Assembly (NCBI GenBank): GCA_900468805.1
Contig: UEIF01000021.1
Coordinates: 124,001 to 188,000, forward strand
Source of the DNA: Hyphomicrobiales bacterium
GTDB taxonomy: Bacteria > Pseudomonadota > Alphaproteobacteria > Rhizobiales > Rhizobiaceae
Reading direction: 5' to 3'
Length of the DNA: 64,000 nt
Part shown: piece by piece, positions 17,949-27,960 of the stretch
Numbering within the stretch: the stretch's first letter is position 1
Layout of the letters: each line of letters starts with the position of its first letter
Made by a program: the position numbers and the translations under genes
Notes under the pieces: generated by a model
What the model was told of the DNA's origin: nothing
Database searches by the model: none
Seen by the model: only the letters and a program-made list of their open reading frames with translations

Positions 17949-18773
17949 TCAATGGGAAGAAAGCCCGAGAACGTCGAGCATGGAATAGAGCCCCGGTTTC
18001 TTGTCGCGCCCCCAAAGGGCTGCCTTGATGGCGCCGCGCGCGAAAATTGAACGGTCGGTTGCGCTATGCGAAAGCGTAACGGTCTCGCCCTCGCCGGCAA
18101 AGAGCACCGAATGCTCGCCGATGACGGAACCGCCGCGCAGCGTCGCAAAGCCGATCGTGCCGGCTTCCCGCGCCCCCGTATGGCCGTCGCGCACGCGCAC
18201 GGACTTCGCGGCAAGATCGATACTGCGGCCCTTTGCCGCCGCCTCGCCGAGCAGCAATGCGGTTCCGGAGGGCGCGTCGACCTTGCGCTTGTGATGCATC
18301 TCGAGAATTTCGATATCCCAGTCGGCGGGATCAAGCGCCTGAGCCGCCTGCTGCACGAAAACGCTCAGCAGATTGACCCCGAGACTCATATTGCCCGACT
18401 GGACGATGCGGGCATGGCGCGAGGCGGCCGCAATCTTTGCATTGTGCTCATCGGAGCAGCCGGTCGTGCCGACGACATGAACGATGCGCGCCTGCGCCGC
18501 CAGTCCGGCAAATTCGACTGACGTGGCGGGCGACGTGAAGTCCAGCACACCCTCGGCATGCAGGAACGCTGCCAGGGGATCGTCGCCGATGATGACGCCA
18601 TTGGCGCCGAGACCGGCGATTTCACCGGCATCCTTGCCGACGAAGGGCGATCCCGGCCGCGCGACCGCTGCATGCAGCGTCACGCCGTCGATGGAATGGA
18701 TGAGACGAATGAGCGTCTGGCCCATACGCCCCGCCGCTCCGACCACAACCAGTTTCATCGCAGCGTCGCTCAT
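17949..18773 (-). CDS. dapB: 4-hydroxy-tetrahydrodipicolinate reductase
   Basis: Lysine and meso-diaminopimelate biosynthesis. 274 residues; the NAD(P)H-binding motif VVGAAGRMG at 10-18 and the catalytic region H160-H161...K164 with DAPSGTA at 166-172 correspond to the E. coli active site. Located between the ABC exporter and gpmA on the same strand. Confidence 0.96.
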   Translation of the reverse strand: MSDAAMKLVVVGAAGRMGQTLIRLIHSIDGVTLHAAVARPGSPFVGKDAGEIAGLGANGVIIGDDPLAAFLHAEGVLDFTSPATSVEFAGLAAQARIVHVVGTTGCSDEHNAKIAAASRHARIVQSGNMSLGVNLLSVFVQQAAQALDPADWDIEILEMHHKRKVDAPSGTALLLGEAAAKGRSIDLAAKSVRVRDGHTGAREAGTIGFATLRGGSVIGEHSVLFAGEGETVTLSHSATDRSIFARGAIKAALWGRDKKPGLYSMLDVLGLSSH

Positions 18774-18791
18774 GTCAGTCCGTCATCCCGA

Positions 18792-20627
18792 TCAGTATGA
18801 ATCAGAAGCCGAAGGCCTCTGCAGATTGTTGAGGCGAGCGTAAAGTCCGTCACTGACCTTCGCAAGCGTCTCGTGATTGCCTTCTTCGACGACGCGGCCC
18901 TGCTGCATCACGATGATCTTGTCGGCGCGCACCACGGTCGAGAGACGGTGGGCGATGACGACGACCGTGCGGCCGGTCATGGCCTCGTCGAGCGCCTTCT
19001 GCACGGCGGCTTCCGATTCCGTATCGAGCGCCGAGGTCGCCTCGTCGAGCAGCAGGATCGGCGCGTTGCGCACCAGAGCGCGGGCGATCGACAGGCGCTG
19101 GCGCTGGCCGCCGGAAAGGGTCACGCCGTTTTCACCGACGGGCGTATCGTAGCCCTGCGGCTGCGCGACGATGAAGTCATGCGCATAGGCAAGCCGCGCT
19201 GCCTTCTCGATATCCTCGTCACTCGCTTCCGGACGGCCGTAACGGATATTGTCGCGGATCGTGCCTTCGAAGAGGTAGGGCTGCTGCGAGACATAGGCGA
19301 GCTGCTGGCGCAGCGACCGCTTGGTGATATGGGCGATATCCTGTCCGTCGATCAGGATCTCGCCTTCCTTCGGATCATAAAAGCGTGGAATGAGGCTGAT
19401 GACGGTCGATTTACCGGCGCCCGAAGGACCGACGAGCGCCGTCGTCTTGCCACCCTCGGCCGTCAGCGTCACGCCGTCAAGCACGCGTTCATTGCCATAG
19501 GCGAAGGAAACGTTGCGGAATTCGATCTTCGCTTCGGTGACAACAAGCGGCTTGGCATCCGGCAGGTCGCGCTGGCGCGGTTCCATGTCGAGCAGCTCGT
19601 AGATCATCCGGGCGTTGACGATGGCGCGTTCCATCTGCACCTGCAGGCGGGCGAGGCGCCGGGCCGGATCGTACGCGAGCAGCAGCGCCGTGACGAAGGA
19701 GAAGAAGGCGCCCGGCGGCACACCCTGGTAGATCGAGCGGTAGGCGGCGTAGGCAAGCACGCTCGCAACCGCAAAGCCGGCAAAGCTTTCGGTCAGCGGC
19801 GAGGTGCGCTCGGAAAGCCGCGCGATACGGTTTGCCCGGCCTTCGGCAGAGCCGATCAGCTTGTTGACCTTTTTTTCCAGCGCCTCTTCCATCGTGAAGG
19901 CTTTGACGATGGAAATGCCCTGGATCGTCTCCTGCATGGCGCCGAGAACGTGGCTGTTCAGATCGACCGCCTCGCGGGTGGCCGAGCGCAGCCGCTTGGA
20001 AACGTAACGCAGCGCATAGAGCAGCGGCGGCGCCAGAATGAAGACGGCAAGGCTCAGCAGCGGATCCTGAACGACCATGACGCCGATCAGCGAGACGAAG
20101 GTCAGGAGGTCACGGACGGTCGACGTGATTGTCAGGTTCAATACGTCGCGGATACCGGTAACGTTCTGGCTGACCTGAGCGGCGATATGGGCGGAGCGAG
20201 ACTCGTTGAAGTAGCCGACGGAGAGCGTCATCAGGTGCGAATAGATCCGTCGCTGATAACGCGCAACGATATCGTTGCCGATCCTTGAAAGGGCAACGCC
20301 CTGCCCGTAGCTCGCAAAACCGCGCAGCACGAAGGCGATGAAGATCGAAAGACAGATGATCCAGACGACGTCGGCGCGGCGGTTGGCGAAGGCCTCGTCA
20401 ATGATCGCCCGCATGATCCAGGCCGTGAACGCCGTCGAAAGCGCTATGACGACAAGGCAGGAGATTGCGAAGACATAGCCCCAGAGATGGTCCCGGCCGT
20501 TTTCCGCAATGATGCGTTTCAGGATGCCCGTCACGGTATCGCTGTTGACGTGTGGCTTTCTGCTGTCGGCGGCTTCCAAAAATAGGCTTCCTGTCTCAGG
20601 GCTGCATGCCGCAGGCGCGGCGCGCAT
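18792..20627 (-). CDS. ABC exporter with fused membrane and ATPase domains (MsbA-like)
   Basis: 611 residues from ATG 20627. A six-helix exporter domain (about 45-330) is fused to an ATPase domain (about 365-600) with GPSGAGKST, SGGQRQRLSIARAL and LLLDEATSALD. It has the layout of MsbA/lipid and drug exporters; substrate unknown. A TTG at 20579 with AGGA 9 bases upstream may be the real start, giving a 595-residue protein. A palindromic repeat lies between it and glk. Confidence 0.88.
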   Translation of the reverse strand: MRAAPAACSPETGSLFLEAADSRKPHVNSDTVTGILKRIIAENGRDHLWGYVFAISCLVVIALSTAFTAWIMRAIIDEAFANRRADVVWIICLSIFIAFVLRGFASYGQGVALSRIGNDIVARYQRRIYSHLMTLSVGYFNESRSAHIAAQVSQNVTGIRDVLNLTITSTVRDLLTFVSLIGVMVVQDPLLSLAVFILAPPLLYALRYVSKRLRSATREAVDLNSHVLGAMQETIQGISIVKAFTMEEALEKKVNKLIGSAEGRANRIARLSERTSPLTESFAGFAVASVLAYAAYRSIYQGVPPGAFFSFVTALLLAYDPARRLARLQVQMERAIVNARMIYELLDMEPRQRDLPDAKPLVVTEAKIEFRNVSFAYGNERVLDGVTLTAEGGKTTALVGPSGAGKSTVISLIPRFYDPKEGEILIDGQDIAHITKRSLRQQLAYVSQQPYLFEGTIRDNIRYGRPEASDEDIEKAARLAYAHDFIVAQPQGYDTPVGENGVTLSGGQRQRLSIARALVRNAPILLLDEATSALDTESEAAVQKALDEAMTGRTVVVIAHRLSTVVRADKIIVMQQGRVVEEGNHETLAKVSDGLYARLNNLQRPSASDSY

Positions 20628-20665
20628 ATGCGCGGGCTCTATAAAGAGTTGAGGGGGCTTTGGCT

Positions 20666-20706
20666 AGAGCGCCGTGCGTCCCATCGGGGCGCGCAAAGGA
20701 CGCTCT
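20666..20706. repeat. Interspersed palindrome, family B copy
   Basis: Ends AGAGCG (20666-20671) and CGCTCT (20701-20706) enclose an imperfect TGCGTCC/GGGGCGCGCA stem. Same element as at 23401-23440 and 31700-31741. It occupies the gap between glk and the ABC exporter gene. Confidence 0.7.
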
Positions 20707-20731
20707 AACGCCTTGAAACTATGCTTGAGGC

Positions 20732-21748
20732 TCAAGCCCGCCAGCGCCGCCCGTCCGTCGAAACACCGAAATTTGCGGGCATGCGCGCATAGGAGGAAAG
20801 CCCTGATAGTGCTGCGAGCGGATGCGTCACGACATAGGTCGGGATGGTGCGCAGCAGGGCCGAATGCGGCGCCTTGTCTTCAAAGGCGGCCCGGAATTCC
20901 GGCTTTTTCAGTGCCGGCAGGATCTTCTGCGAGATGCCGCCCGACAGATAGACGCCGCCGCGGGCCATGAACACCAGCGCCATGTCGCCCGCCACGCGGC
21001 CGAGATAGGTGGCAAACAACGAGACGGTTTCGACCGCGACCTTGTCGCTGCCGGCGAGTGCATGCGATGTGATATCCGCCGGATCGTTCATTGTCGGCTC
21101 GACGCCATCGGCTGCACAGATGGCGCGGTAGAGGTTGACGATGCCGCGGCCGCAGAGGATCTGCTCGGCTGCAACGCGACCCTCGATGGTCTCGACATGC
21201 GGGAAGATTTCATAGTCGCGCTTGCTGCGCGGCCCGAGGTCGACATGGCCGCCTTCGCCGGGAACCGGAATCCAGGTCGACTGGGTGTGAACCAGGCCGC
21301 CGACGCCAAGGCCCGTGCCGGGCCCGAGCACGACGCGGGACGCCACCATGTCGCCGGATGCATTGCCGATGCGCTCGCGGTTCTCATCCGAAAGGGCCGC
21401 GACCGCCAGCGCCTGCGCTTCAAAATCATTGACGACGAGCACGTCGACAAGGCCGAGCCCCTCGATCATCCTCTTCGGCCGCACCACCCAGGGGCAATTG
21501 GTCAGTGGGATTTCATCCGCCTTGATCGGCCCGGCGACAGCCAGGATCGCGGCGCGCGGCTGCACGGAGGTCTTGTCGAGCACACCCTTCTGGATCGCCT
21601 CGTCAATCGTCTCATAGTCGGCCGTGCGTGCATTGGGAAACTGCTTCGGCTCCGCATAGGCATCCGTCAGGATGGAGAAGCGGGCATTCGTGCCACCGAT
21701 GTCGCCGATCAGGATCGGAAAGGGCAAGGGAGTTGAGTGTGCAGTCAT
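20732..21748 (-). CDS. glk: Glucokinase
   Basis: Phosphorylates glucose to glucose 6-phosphate. 338 residues, proteobacterial Glk family: ATP-binding [12 protein letters not shown] near residues 16-27, a [10 protein letters not shown] glycine-rich motif and the glucose-binding [10 protein letters not shown]. Thirty bases separate its stop codon side from nothing recognisable but a palindromic repeat downstream; upstream it is preceded by mgsA on the same strand. Confidence 0.94.
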   Translation of the reverse strand: MTAHSTPLPFPILIGDIGGTNARFSILTDAYAEPKQFPNARTADYETIDEAIQKGVLDKTSVQPRAAILAVAGPIKADEIPLTNCPWVVRPKRMIEGLGLVDVLVVNDFEAQALAVAALSDENRERIGNASGDMVASRVVLGPGTGLGVGGLVHTQSTWIPVPGEGGHVDLGPRSKRDYEIFPHVETIEGRVAAEQILCGRGIVNLYRAICAADGVEPTMNDPADITSHALAGSDKVAVETVSLFATYLGRVAGDMALVFMARGGVYLSGGISQKILPALKKPEFRAAFEDKAPHSALLRTIPTYVVTHPLAALSGLSSYARMPANFGVSTDGRRWRA

Positions 21749-21777
21749 GGCCGGTTCCGTGCTGTAGGCCCGAGAGA

Positions 21778-22158
21778 TCAGGCGTTAAGGGTAGGGAGGA
21801 GCTTTTCAGCCGTCGATTCGTTCAGCGCCATCGGTATGTCGTAGACGATCGCAAGCCGCATCAGCGCCTTGACATCGACATCATGCGGCATCGGCGTCAG
21901 CGGGTCCACGAAGAAGATCAGGGCGCTGACTTCGCCGGTGGAAATCAGTGCGCCGATCTGCTGGTCGCCGCCGAGCGGGCCGCTTTTCAGCCGCGTCACG
22001 TGAAGGTCGGGAACGGCGTCGAGCACGCGTCCGCCGGTGGTGCCGGTGGCGACGATTTTCCATTGGGCGAGGAGATCCCTGTTGCGGCGGGCAAACTCCG
22101 CCATCTCGTCCTTCCTCTGGTCATGCGCAATCAATGCTAGGCACTTGCCGCCGGCCAT
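21778..22158 (-). CDS. mgsA: Methylglyoxal synthase
   Basis: Converts dihydroxyacetone phosphate to methylglyoxal, a glycolytic bypass under phosphate limitation. 126 residues from ATG 22158, placed 8 bases after GGAGG (GTG 22173 is an alternative). Family residues are visible: [28 protein letters not shown] and [15 protein letters not shown]. Twenty-nine bases before glk, probably co-transcribed. Confidence 0.95.
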   Translation of the reverse strand: MAGGKCLALIAHDQRKDEMAEFARRNRDLLAQWKIVATGTTGGRVLDAVPDLHVTRLKSGPLGGDQQIGALISTGEVSALIFFVDPLTPMPHDVDVKALMRLAIVYDIPMALNESTAEKLLPTLNA

Positions 22159-22241
22159 GAACGGAACCTCCACGCGTAATTCAATCGATTTGACGGCTTT
22201 ACACCAGGCGTTTGTGATTTGAAAGACAGCCGCCCCATAGC

Positions 22242-23315
22242 CTATTGCACGGAAGGCTTGTCGTTCGGAACCGGGCCGATGGACGGCAGCGCGCTGCCGG
22301 TGTCGACCGCCGGAGCAGCGCTCGGCGCCGCCGTCAGCGCACTTGCTGCGGAAGGACCGTCATAGGTCGCAGCCTCGGAGGAGGCGACGGACGGAGCATC
22401 GACAACGGCAGAGCAAGCCTTCGGCAGGTCCGAGACCATGACTTCACGCGGCGGCTTCGGCGGCTTTGCACCGGGCTTCGGCGGTTTCGGCGCCGCCCAC
22501 GGCTCCTTGGTGAACCACCAGGCAAGCGACTTGTCGCAGCCGTCGCCGGCGGCGACAGGCGCCTGCGACGTGCAGCCCTTGGCACCCGGCGGGCAGTTGA
22601 GGCGGATATGGAAATGCGAGTCATGCCCGTATTCAGGCCGCAGCTTGCCGAGATTGGTGCGGTCGCCGGTCCAGGTGTCGCACATCTTCTTCTTGATTGC
22701 CGGGTTGACGAAGATGCGCTGGACTTGCGGATAGCTTGCCGCCAGCATCAAAAGCTCCGCCCGCTGTTTGCTCCACACTTTCGGATCAACGGTCAGGAAC
22801 TTGTCTTTCTGCAGCATGGTGATGAAAGGCAGGTCCTCCCGCTCTTCGTAGCTCAAGCGCTGCGAGGGCATGGGTGTCAGCCAGACATCGGCATCGAGGC
22901 CGATCTGGTGCGAGGCATGACCGTTGAACATCGGCCCGCCGCGCGGCTGGGCAATATCGCCGACGAGGATACCGGGCCAGCCGATCCTGGCACGCGCATC
23001 CTGCGAGAATTTTTCCAGAAGGGAAATCATTGCGGGATTGCCCCAGCGGCGATTGCGCGAAAGGCGCATCGCCTGCCAGGTCGGCCCGTCAGCCGGCAGC
23101 GCCTCGGCACCTGTCATGCAGCCCTTGGCGTAGAAACCGATCGGTTGCGCCGGCCCCTGCGTCGGCAATTTCACGGCGCCGAAAATCGCCTTGGCGCTGC
23201 CCGGGCTCGGCGTCTTCTGCTGGGCGCTCACATCGCCGGCGATAAGGCTTGCGCCCATTGCGCCGGCGAATGCCAATTTGCCGAGTGTCCTGAAAGTCTG
23301 GGCCTTGAAAGCCAT
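22242..23315 (-). CDS. mepA: Penicillin-insensitive murein endopeptidase
   Basis: Periplasmic zinc endopeptidase (M74) that cuts D-Ala-mDAP cross-links in peptidoglycan. 357 residues from ATG 23315 with a signal peptide (about 1-31, ending DVSAQ). Metal ligands are recognisable in [14 protein letters not shown] (H133, D141) and HDSHFH (231-236). A Pro/Lys-rich linker and an Ala/Ser-rich tail (about 275-357) extend beyond the usual MepA length. An in-frame ATG lies 6 codons upstream; its long 5' region holds a palindromic repeat. Confidence 0.93.
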   Translation of the reverse strand: MAFKAQTFRTLGKLAFAGAMGASLIAGDVSAQQKTPSPGSAKAIFGAVKLPTQGPAQPIGFYAKGCMTGAEALPADGPTWQAMRLSRNRRWGNPAMISLLEKFSQDARARIGWPGILVGDIAQPRGGPMFNGHASHQIGLDADVWLTPMPSQRLSYEEREDLPFITMLQKDKFLTVDPKVWSKQRAELLMLAASYPQVQRIFVNPAIKKKMCDTWTGDRTNLGKLRPEYGHDSHFHIRLNCPPGAKGCTSQAPVAAGDGCDKSLAWWFTKEPWAAPKPPKPGAKPPKPPREVMVSDLPKACSAVVDAPSVASSEAATYDGPSAASALTAAPSAAPAVDTGSALPSIGPVPNDKPSVQ

Positions 23316-23340
23316 GCCGTCCCCTTGCCGCATTACCGCA

Positions 23341-23440
23341 GCATCGGCCCGAAAATCGAAACCGATTTTCGGAAAGCCCGATGCGTCGATCCAAAATATT
23401 AGAGCGTCCTTTGTGCGTCCGAATGGACGCACGGCGCTCT
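23341..23440. repeat. Composite interspersed palindrome, inverted copy
   Basis: Hairpin GCATC...CCGAAAATCG-aaac-CGATTTTCGG...GATGC (23341-23384), then AGAGCGTCC...GGCGCTCT (23401-23440) with core GTGCGTCC/GGACGCAC. The same two modules occur in the opposite order and orientation at 31700-31799, so this is one roughly 100-base mobile repeat. It lies upstream of mepA. Confidence 0.78.
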
Positions 23441-23522
23441 GAGGTGATTTGCGATCGAATCTATCGTGAAAAGCAATTTTGGTGAATCGATGTTTTGGCA
23501 GGCGGTGCGGGACGCCACAGTA

Positions 23523-24095
23523 TCATGTATTGGCTAGGACCTCGGCGGTTTTGCGCACGCGCGACAGGCGCGGCATGATGCGCTCGCATGCAAGCGAATG
23601 CATTTCGGCGGTGAATGTGCTCATCGCATCCTCGACGGCGATGACTGCGTAATTATGGGCAAATGCATCGCGGATTGTCGCCTCGACGCCGAAATTCGTG
23701 GCGATGCCGGTCAGGATCACGGTCCTGATGCCGCGGCGGCGAAGCTGGAGATCCATCGCCGTGCCGTAGAAGGCGCTCCACTGATGCTTGACGATATGGA
23801 CGTCGACCGCGAGCGCAGCGATTTCCACGGGCGCCGCAAGTGCGGCGGCCGGAAGGCCACCTTCGGGGAAAACCGCTGGCTCGTCCACCGGCTGGTTGAC
23901 AGCATCGGCATAGTCCGGGGAGAATCCGACGGTAACGAGGATCACCGTCCCGCCTTCGGATTTCAGTTTGTTGGCGATTGCGGCGGTATTCTCGATCACC
24001 TGCTGGGCGGAGTGGGGCGCAAGCTGCCGGCCGACGATAAAGCCCTGCAGGTCGATGGAAATAAGTGCGGTGGTGTTGGGATCATAAAGGGACAT
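23523..24095 (-). CDS. Isochorismatase-fold hydrolase lacking the nucleophilic cysteine
   Basis: 190 residues, cysteine-hydrolase/isochorismatase fold. The catalytic Asp (D15, ISIDLQG) and Lys (K103, IVKHQWSAF) are present, but the nucleophile position in TGIATNFGVEAT is Gly136. In nicotinamidase-type members this is Cys; true isochorismatases also lack it. So it is probably not an amidase of the nicotinamidase type; substrate unknown. It is divergent from a TetR gene across a pair of palindromes and is likely its target. CCGGAG precedes the ATG. Confidence 0.85.
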   Translation of the reverse strand: MSLYDPNTTALISIDLQGFIVGRQLAPHSAQQVIENTAAIANKLKSEGGTVILVTVGFSPDYADAVNQPVDEPAVFPEGGLPAAALAAPVEIAALAVDVHIVKHQWSAFYGTAMDLQLRRRGIRTVILTGIATNFGVEATIRDAFAHNYAVIAVEDAMSTFTAEMHSLACERIMPRLSRVRKTAEVLANT

Positions 24096-24120
24096 GGGAA
24101 ATCTCCGGAGGAAGGAAATA

Positions 24121-24134
24121 TGAGGGTATCCTCA
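24121..24134. promoter_or_regulatory. Palindrome 1, probable TetR operator
   Basis: TGAGG-gtat-CCTCA, a perfect 5-bp inverted repeat between the divergent isochorismatase and TetR genes. It matches the palindrome 26 bases downstream at 24147. Confidence 0.65.
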
Positions 24135-24136
24135 CA

Positions 24137-24766
24137 ATGACAAATACGAGGATAGCCTCGCAAAAATCAAGTCCCGAACCGCAGACCCGTGTGCCGAAGC
24201 GCCAGCGCGGCCATGAGCGCGTCGCCATTCTCCTCGAAGCGGCAGCCAGGGTCTTTCTCGAAAAAGGCTATGATGCCGCAACCATGACGGAGATTGCCGC
24301 GGCGGCGAATTCCTCGATCGGCTCGCTCTATCAGTTCTTCCCGACCAAGCCTCTCCTTGCCGAGGCGCTGCACATAGACCGCCTGCAGCATCTGAACAGC
24401 GGGCTTGCCGAACTGGCGCAGAAGACCCGGGGGAAGAGCGCTGCCGAAATCGGCGATGCGATCTTCACGCGGCTCGGGCGCTTCATCGAGGATCATCCGG
24501 AATTTCCCGTTCTCGCTGCGCGGCGCGATGTGCCCAAGGAGCGCAAGGCGAAATCGCGTGCGGAGCTTCGCGCCAGTATCACCGCACTTCTGAAGAATGC
24601 CGAACCGTCGGTGGAGCGCGATGTCGATCTCCTGGGCGCCCTCGTCCTGGAGCTGCTGCGCATCGTCGTCGCGGCCGCCAATGACCCCGATGGCTCGGGC
24701 GATCCGCGCCTCGTCGGGGAGCTGCGCCGCATGCTCCGCAAGCGTCTCGAGGAAGTGACGCCCTGA
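24137..24766 (+). CDS. TetR/AcrR-family transcriptional regulator
   Basis: 209 residues from ATG 24137. The N-terminal HTH (about 28-75) reads LEKGYDAATMTEIAAAANSSIGSLYQFF, including the canonical IGSLYQFF recognition-helix end; the C-terminal ligand domain is divergent. Its start codon lies between two matching palindromes, one inside codons 4-8, so autoregulation and control of the divergent hydrolase are likely. Ligand unknown. Confidence 0.9.
   Translation: MTNTRIASQKSSPEPQTRVPKRQRGHERVAILLEAAARVFLEKGYDAATMTEIAAAANSSIGSLYQFFPTKPLLAEALHIDRLQHLNSGLAELAQKTRGKSAAEIGDAIFTRLGRFIEDHPEFPVLAARRDVPKERKAKSRAELRASITALLKNAEPSVERDVDLLGALVLELLRIVVAAANDPDGSGDPRLVGELRRMLRKRLEEVTP
24147..24160. promoter_or_regulatory. 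Palindrome 2, probable TetR operator
   Basis: CGAGG-atag-CCTCG inside the first codons of the TetR gene; with the palindrome at 24121 it fits the common form YGAGG-N4-CCTCR. Confidence 0.6.
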
Positions 24767-24881
24767 ACCGGAATGATCAGGTCAAAATTTCGCGAGGGGC
24801 ATAAAAACGGAACTCTTTTCTGTTTTTTGCCAGCATTTCCCGTATTCTCGACGAAGCTAAAAAGAACAAGGGGTTTGGTGA

Positions 24882-26717
24882 ATGGCATCTTGGACGCTGA
24901 AATTTCTTCTGTCCGCGGCAGCGTCTCTGTCTCTCGCAATCGGGGCGTTTGCACAGGATGCGGATGGATGGCGGATCGGGACTTCGACGGTCGGCGATCT
25001 CAAGCATCCCCAGGGTTTTGACCATTTCGACTATGTCAATCCGCAGGCGCCGAAGGGCGGCACGCTGCGTCTTTCGGACGAAGGCAACTTCGATACGCTG
25101 AACCCATTGCTTGCGCGCGGAGAGGTGGGCGCCGGTCTGGGCACAGTGTTCGATACGCTGCTGACCCCGGCCCTCGACGAGCTTTCGTCGTCCTACGGCC
25201 TGTTGGCCGAGAGCCTGAAATATCCCGATGACCTGACCTCGGCGACCTTCCGCCTGCGCGCCGAGGCCAAATGGGCCGACGGCCAGCCTGTGACGCCAGA
25301 CGATGTCGTTTTCAGCTTCGAGCAGGCGAAGAAGAACGATCCGCAGATGGAGTTCTATTATCGCCACGTGAAGTCGGCAGAAAAAACGGGCGATCGTGAG
25401 GTAACCTTCAGTTTCGACGAACCCAACAACCGGGAACTGCCGCAGACCGTCGGGCAGTTGGTGATCGTACCCAAGCACTGGTGGCAGGCGAACGGCGCGG
25501 ATGGCAAACCACGCGACATTTCACGCACCTCGCTGGAAATGCCCATGGGCTCCGGCCCCTACAAGATGGTCTCCGTCACTCCGGGATCGAAGATCCGCTA
25601 CGAGCTGCGCGACGACTATTGGGGCAAGAATCTCAACGTGAATGTCGGCCAGAACAATTTCGGCGCGATCGAATACACTTATTATGCCGATCGCGACGTC
25701 ATGTTCGAAGCTTTCAGGTCGAACAATACCGACTATTGGTGGGAAAATGCCGCCAAGCGCTGGGCCACCGCCTATGATTTTCCGGCTGTCAAGGACGGGC
25801 GCATCAAGCGTGAGGAAGTTGAAAACGAGATGCGCAAGGTTGGCGTCATGGTCGGCTTCATCTTCAACCTGCGCCGTGACAAGTTCGCCGACGAGAAGGT
25901 GCGCGAGGCGCTGAACTATGCTTTCGATTTCGAGGAGCTGCGCCGCACGATCTTCTACGGCTCCTATGAGCGGATCGACAGTTTCTTCTTCCGAACCGAG
26001 CTTGCCTCTTCGGGCTTGCCTGAAGGCCGAGAGCTCGAAATCCTGAATGAAGTCAAGGATCTGGTTCCACCTGATGTTTTCACCAAGCCCTATACCAATC
26101 CGGTTGCCGGCGATCCGGCCAAGCTTCGCGACAACCTGCGCACGGCAATCGGCCTGCTGAAGGAGGCGGGCTACGAGCTGAAGGGTAGCCGTATGGTCAA
26201 CGTGAAGACGGGCCAGCCGCTGTCTTTTGAAATCCTGCTCAACGGACCGACGATCGAGCCGATCGCGCTCGCCTTCTCGCAGAACCTGAAGAAGATCGGC
26301 ATCGATGCAAGTGTGCGCAGCATCGAGCCGTCGCAGTTTACCAACCGTTGGCGCTCCCGTGACTTCGACGTCATGTACAACGGCTGGGCCGAATCCATCA
26401 ATCCCGGCAACGAGCAGGCCGAATATTGGGGCTCGGATGCCGCCAAGCGCGTCGGCTCGCAGAATTACAGCGGCATCAGCGATCCCGCCATCGATGCTCT
26501 CATTCCCAAGGTGATCTTCGCCAAGGACCGCGACGAGCTGGTGGCGGCGACGAAGGCACTCGACCGCGTGCTGCTTGCCAAGCATATCGTCGTTCCGAGC
26601 TATGGCTCACGCACCTCGCGCCTTGCCTACTGGAACAGCATCACGCATCCGGCCGAACTGCCTGAATATGGGCTCGGCATGCCTGGCGTGTGGTGGTCCA
26701 CCAATGCCGGCAAATAG
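24882..26717 (+). CDS. yejA: Oligopeptide-type ABC transporter substrate-binding protein
   Basis: Periplasmic solute-binding protein (SBP_bac_5 family) of the YejABEF importer, linked in enterobacteria to microcin C and peptide uptake. 611 residues; signal peptide about 1-24 (AIGAFAQ). The mature protein shows the family start GTLRLSDEGNFDTLNPLL and the ADGQPVTPDDVVFSFEQ motif. AAGGGG lies upstream of ATG 24882. First gene of a four-gene operon. Confidence 0.93.
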   Translation: MASWTLKFLLSAAASLSLAIGAFAQDADGWRIGTSTVGDLKHPQGFDHFDYVNPQAPKGGTLRLSDEGNFDTLNPLLARGEVGAGLGTVFDTLLTPALDELSSSYGLLAESLKYPDDLTSATFRLRAEAKWADGQPVTPDDVVFSFEQAKKNDPQMEFYYRHVKSAEKTGDREVTFSFDEPNNRELPQTVGQLVIVPKHWWQANGADGKPRDISRTSLEMPMGSGPYKMVSVTPGSKIRYELRDDYWGKNLNVNVGQNNFGAIEYTYYADRDVMFEAFRSNNTDYWWENAAKRWATAYDFPAVKDGRIKREEVENEMRKVGVMVGFIFNLRRDKFADEKVREALNYAFDFEELRRTIFYGSYERIDSFFFRTELASSGLPEGRELEILNEVKDLVPPDVFTKPYTNPVAGDPAKLRDNLRTAIGLLKEAGYELKGSRMVNVKTGQPLSFEILLNGPTIEPIALAFSQNLKKIGIDASVRSIEPSQFTNRWRSRDFDVMYNGWAESINPGNEQAEYWGSDAAKRVGSQNYSGISDPAIDALIPKVIFAKDRDELVAATKALDRVLLAKHIVVPSYGSRTSRLAYWNSITHPAELPEYGLGMPGVWWSTNAGK

Positions 26718-26874
26718 GCCGGCAACAAGGAAATTCTTGCCATCGAATGCCTGGGGCGTCCAAATTATGTGCGAATCAGGCAATAGCTGCATGGGACGGA
26801 CGAAAGGAAAGACGGGAATTGGCGAAAACTGAACGTCGCAGCATAGCGGCTGCCTATCGGATCGGCGCACGCTG

Positions 26875-27960
26875 ATGGGGGCATATATTTTTCGCCGCCT
26901 GCTTCTGATGATCCCGACGATCATCGGCATCATGGCAATTTCCTTCATCGTCATACAGTTCGCCCCCGGCGGTCCGGTGGAGCAGGTCATTGCACAGCTG
27001 ACGGGACAAGCCGACAGCGCCGACCAGCGCCTCGGCGGCGGTGGCGATGCCGGCCAGCAATTCGATGATGCCGGTTCCAAATATCGCGGCGCGCAGGGTC
27101 TTGATCCGGAGCTGATCGCCAAGCTGGAAAAACAGTTCGGCTTCGACAAACCCCCGCTGACCCGCTTCGGCGAAATGATGTGGAACTACATCCGCTTCGA
27201 TTTCGGCGAGAGCTTCTTCCGCAACACGACCGTGCTCAATCTGATTATCGAGAAACTTCCGGTCTCGATCTCGCTCGGCATCTGGATCCTGATCTTTTCC
27301 TACGCCATCTCCATTCCGCTCGGCATCCGAAAGGCGGTCAAGGACGGCTCTTCCTTCGATGTCTGGACATCAGCCGTCATCATCGTCGGTTATGCCGTGC
27401 CGAGCTTCCTGTTCGGCATCCTGCTGATCGTGCTGTTTGCCGGCGGCTCCTTCTATGACTGGTTCCCGCTGCGCGGCCTCATCTCGGATAATTTCGACCA
27501 GCTTTCCTGGTGGCAGAAGCCGCTCGATTATTTCTGGCACCTCGCGCTGCCGCTGATCTCGCTGTCGCTGGCGTCATTTGCCACGACGACGCTGCTGACC
27601 AAGAATTCCTTCATCGACGAGATCAAGAAGCAGTATGTCATCACCGCGCGCGCCAAAGGTCTGAACGAGCGGCAGGTGCTCTATGGCCACGTTTTCCGCA
27701 ATGCCATGCTGATCATCATCGCGAGCTTTCCAGCCGCCTTCATCTCCGCCTTCTTCACCGGTTCACTCCTGATCGAGAACATCTTCTCGCTCGACGGCCT
27801 TGGCCGCCTCGGCTACCTCTCCGTCGTCAACCGCGACTATCCGATCGTCTTTGCGACGCTCTATATCTTCTCGCTGCTCGGCCTCTTCGTCGGCCTGATC
27901 TCGGACCTGATCTACACCTGGATCGATCCGCGCATCGATTTCGAGCGGAGGGACGTCTGA
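26875..27960 (+). CDS. yejB: Peptide ABC transporter permease
   Basis: First membrane subunit of the YejABEF importer. 361 residues starting MGAYIFRRLLLMIPTIIG, the usual DppB/OppB-type first helix; a hydrophilic periplasmic insert (about 45-85) is typical of YejB. The C-terminal half has the BPD permease fold with TARAKGLNERQVLYGHVFRNA. Its TGA shares one base with the yejE ATG. Confidence 0.95.
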   Translation: MGAYIFRRLLLMIPTIIGIMAISFIVIQFAPGGPVEQVIAQLTGQADSADQRLGGGGDAGQQFDDAGSKYRGAQGLDPELIAKLEKQFGFDKPPLTRFGEMMWNYIRFDFGESFFRNTTVLNLIIEKLPVSISLGIWILIFSYAISIPLGIRKAVKDGSSFDVWTSAVIIVGYAVPSFLFGILLIVLFAGGSFYDWFPLRGLISDNFDQLSWWQKPLDYFWHLALPLISLSLASFATTTLLTKNSFIDEIKKQYVITARAKGLNERQVLYGHVFRNAMLIIIASFPAAFISAFFTGSLLIENIFSLDGLGRLGYLSVVNRDYPIVFATLYIFSLLGLFVGLISDLIYTWIDPRIDFERRDV

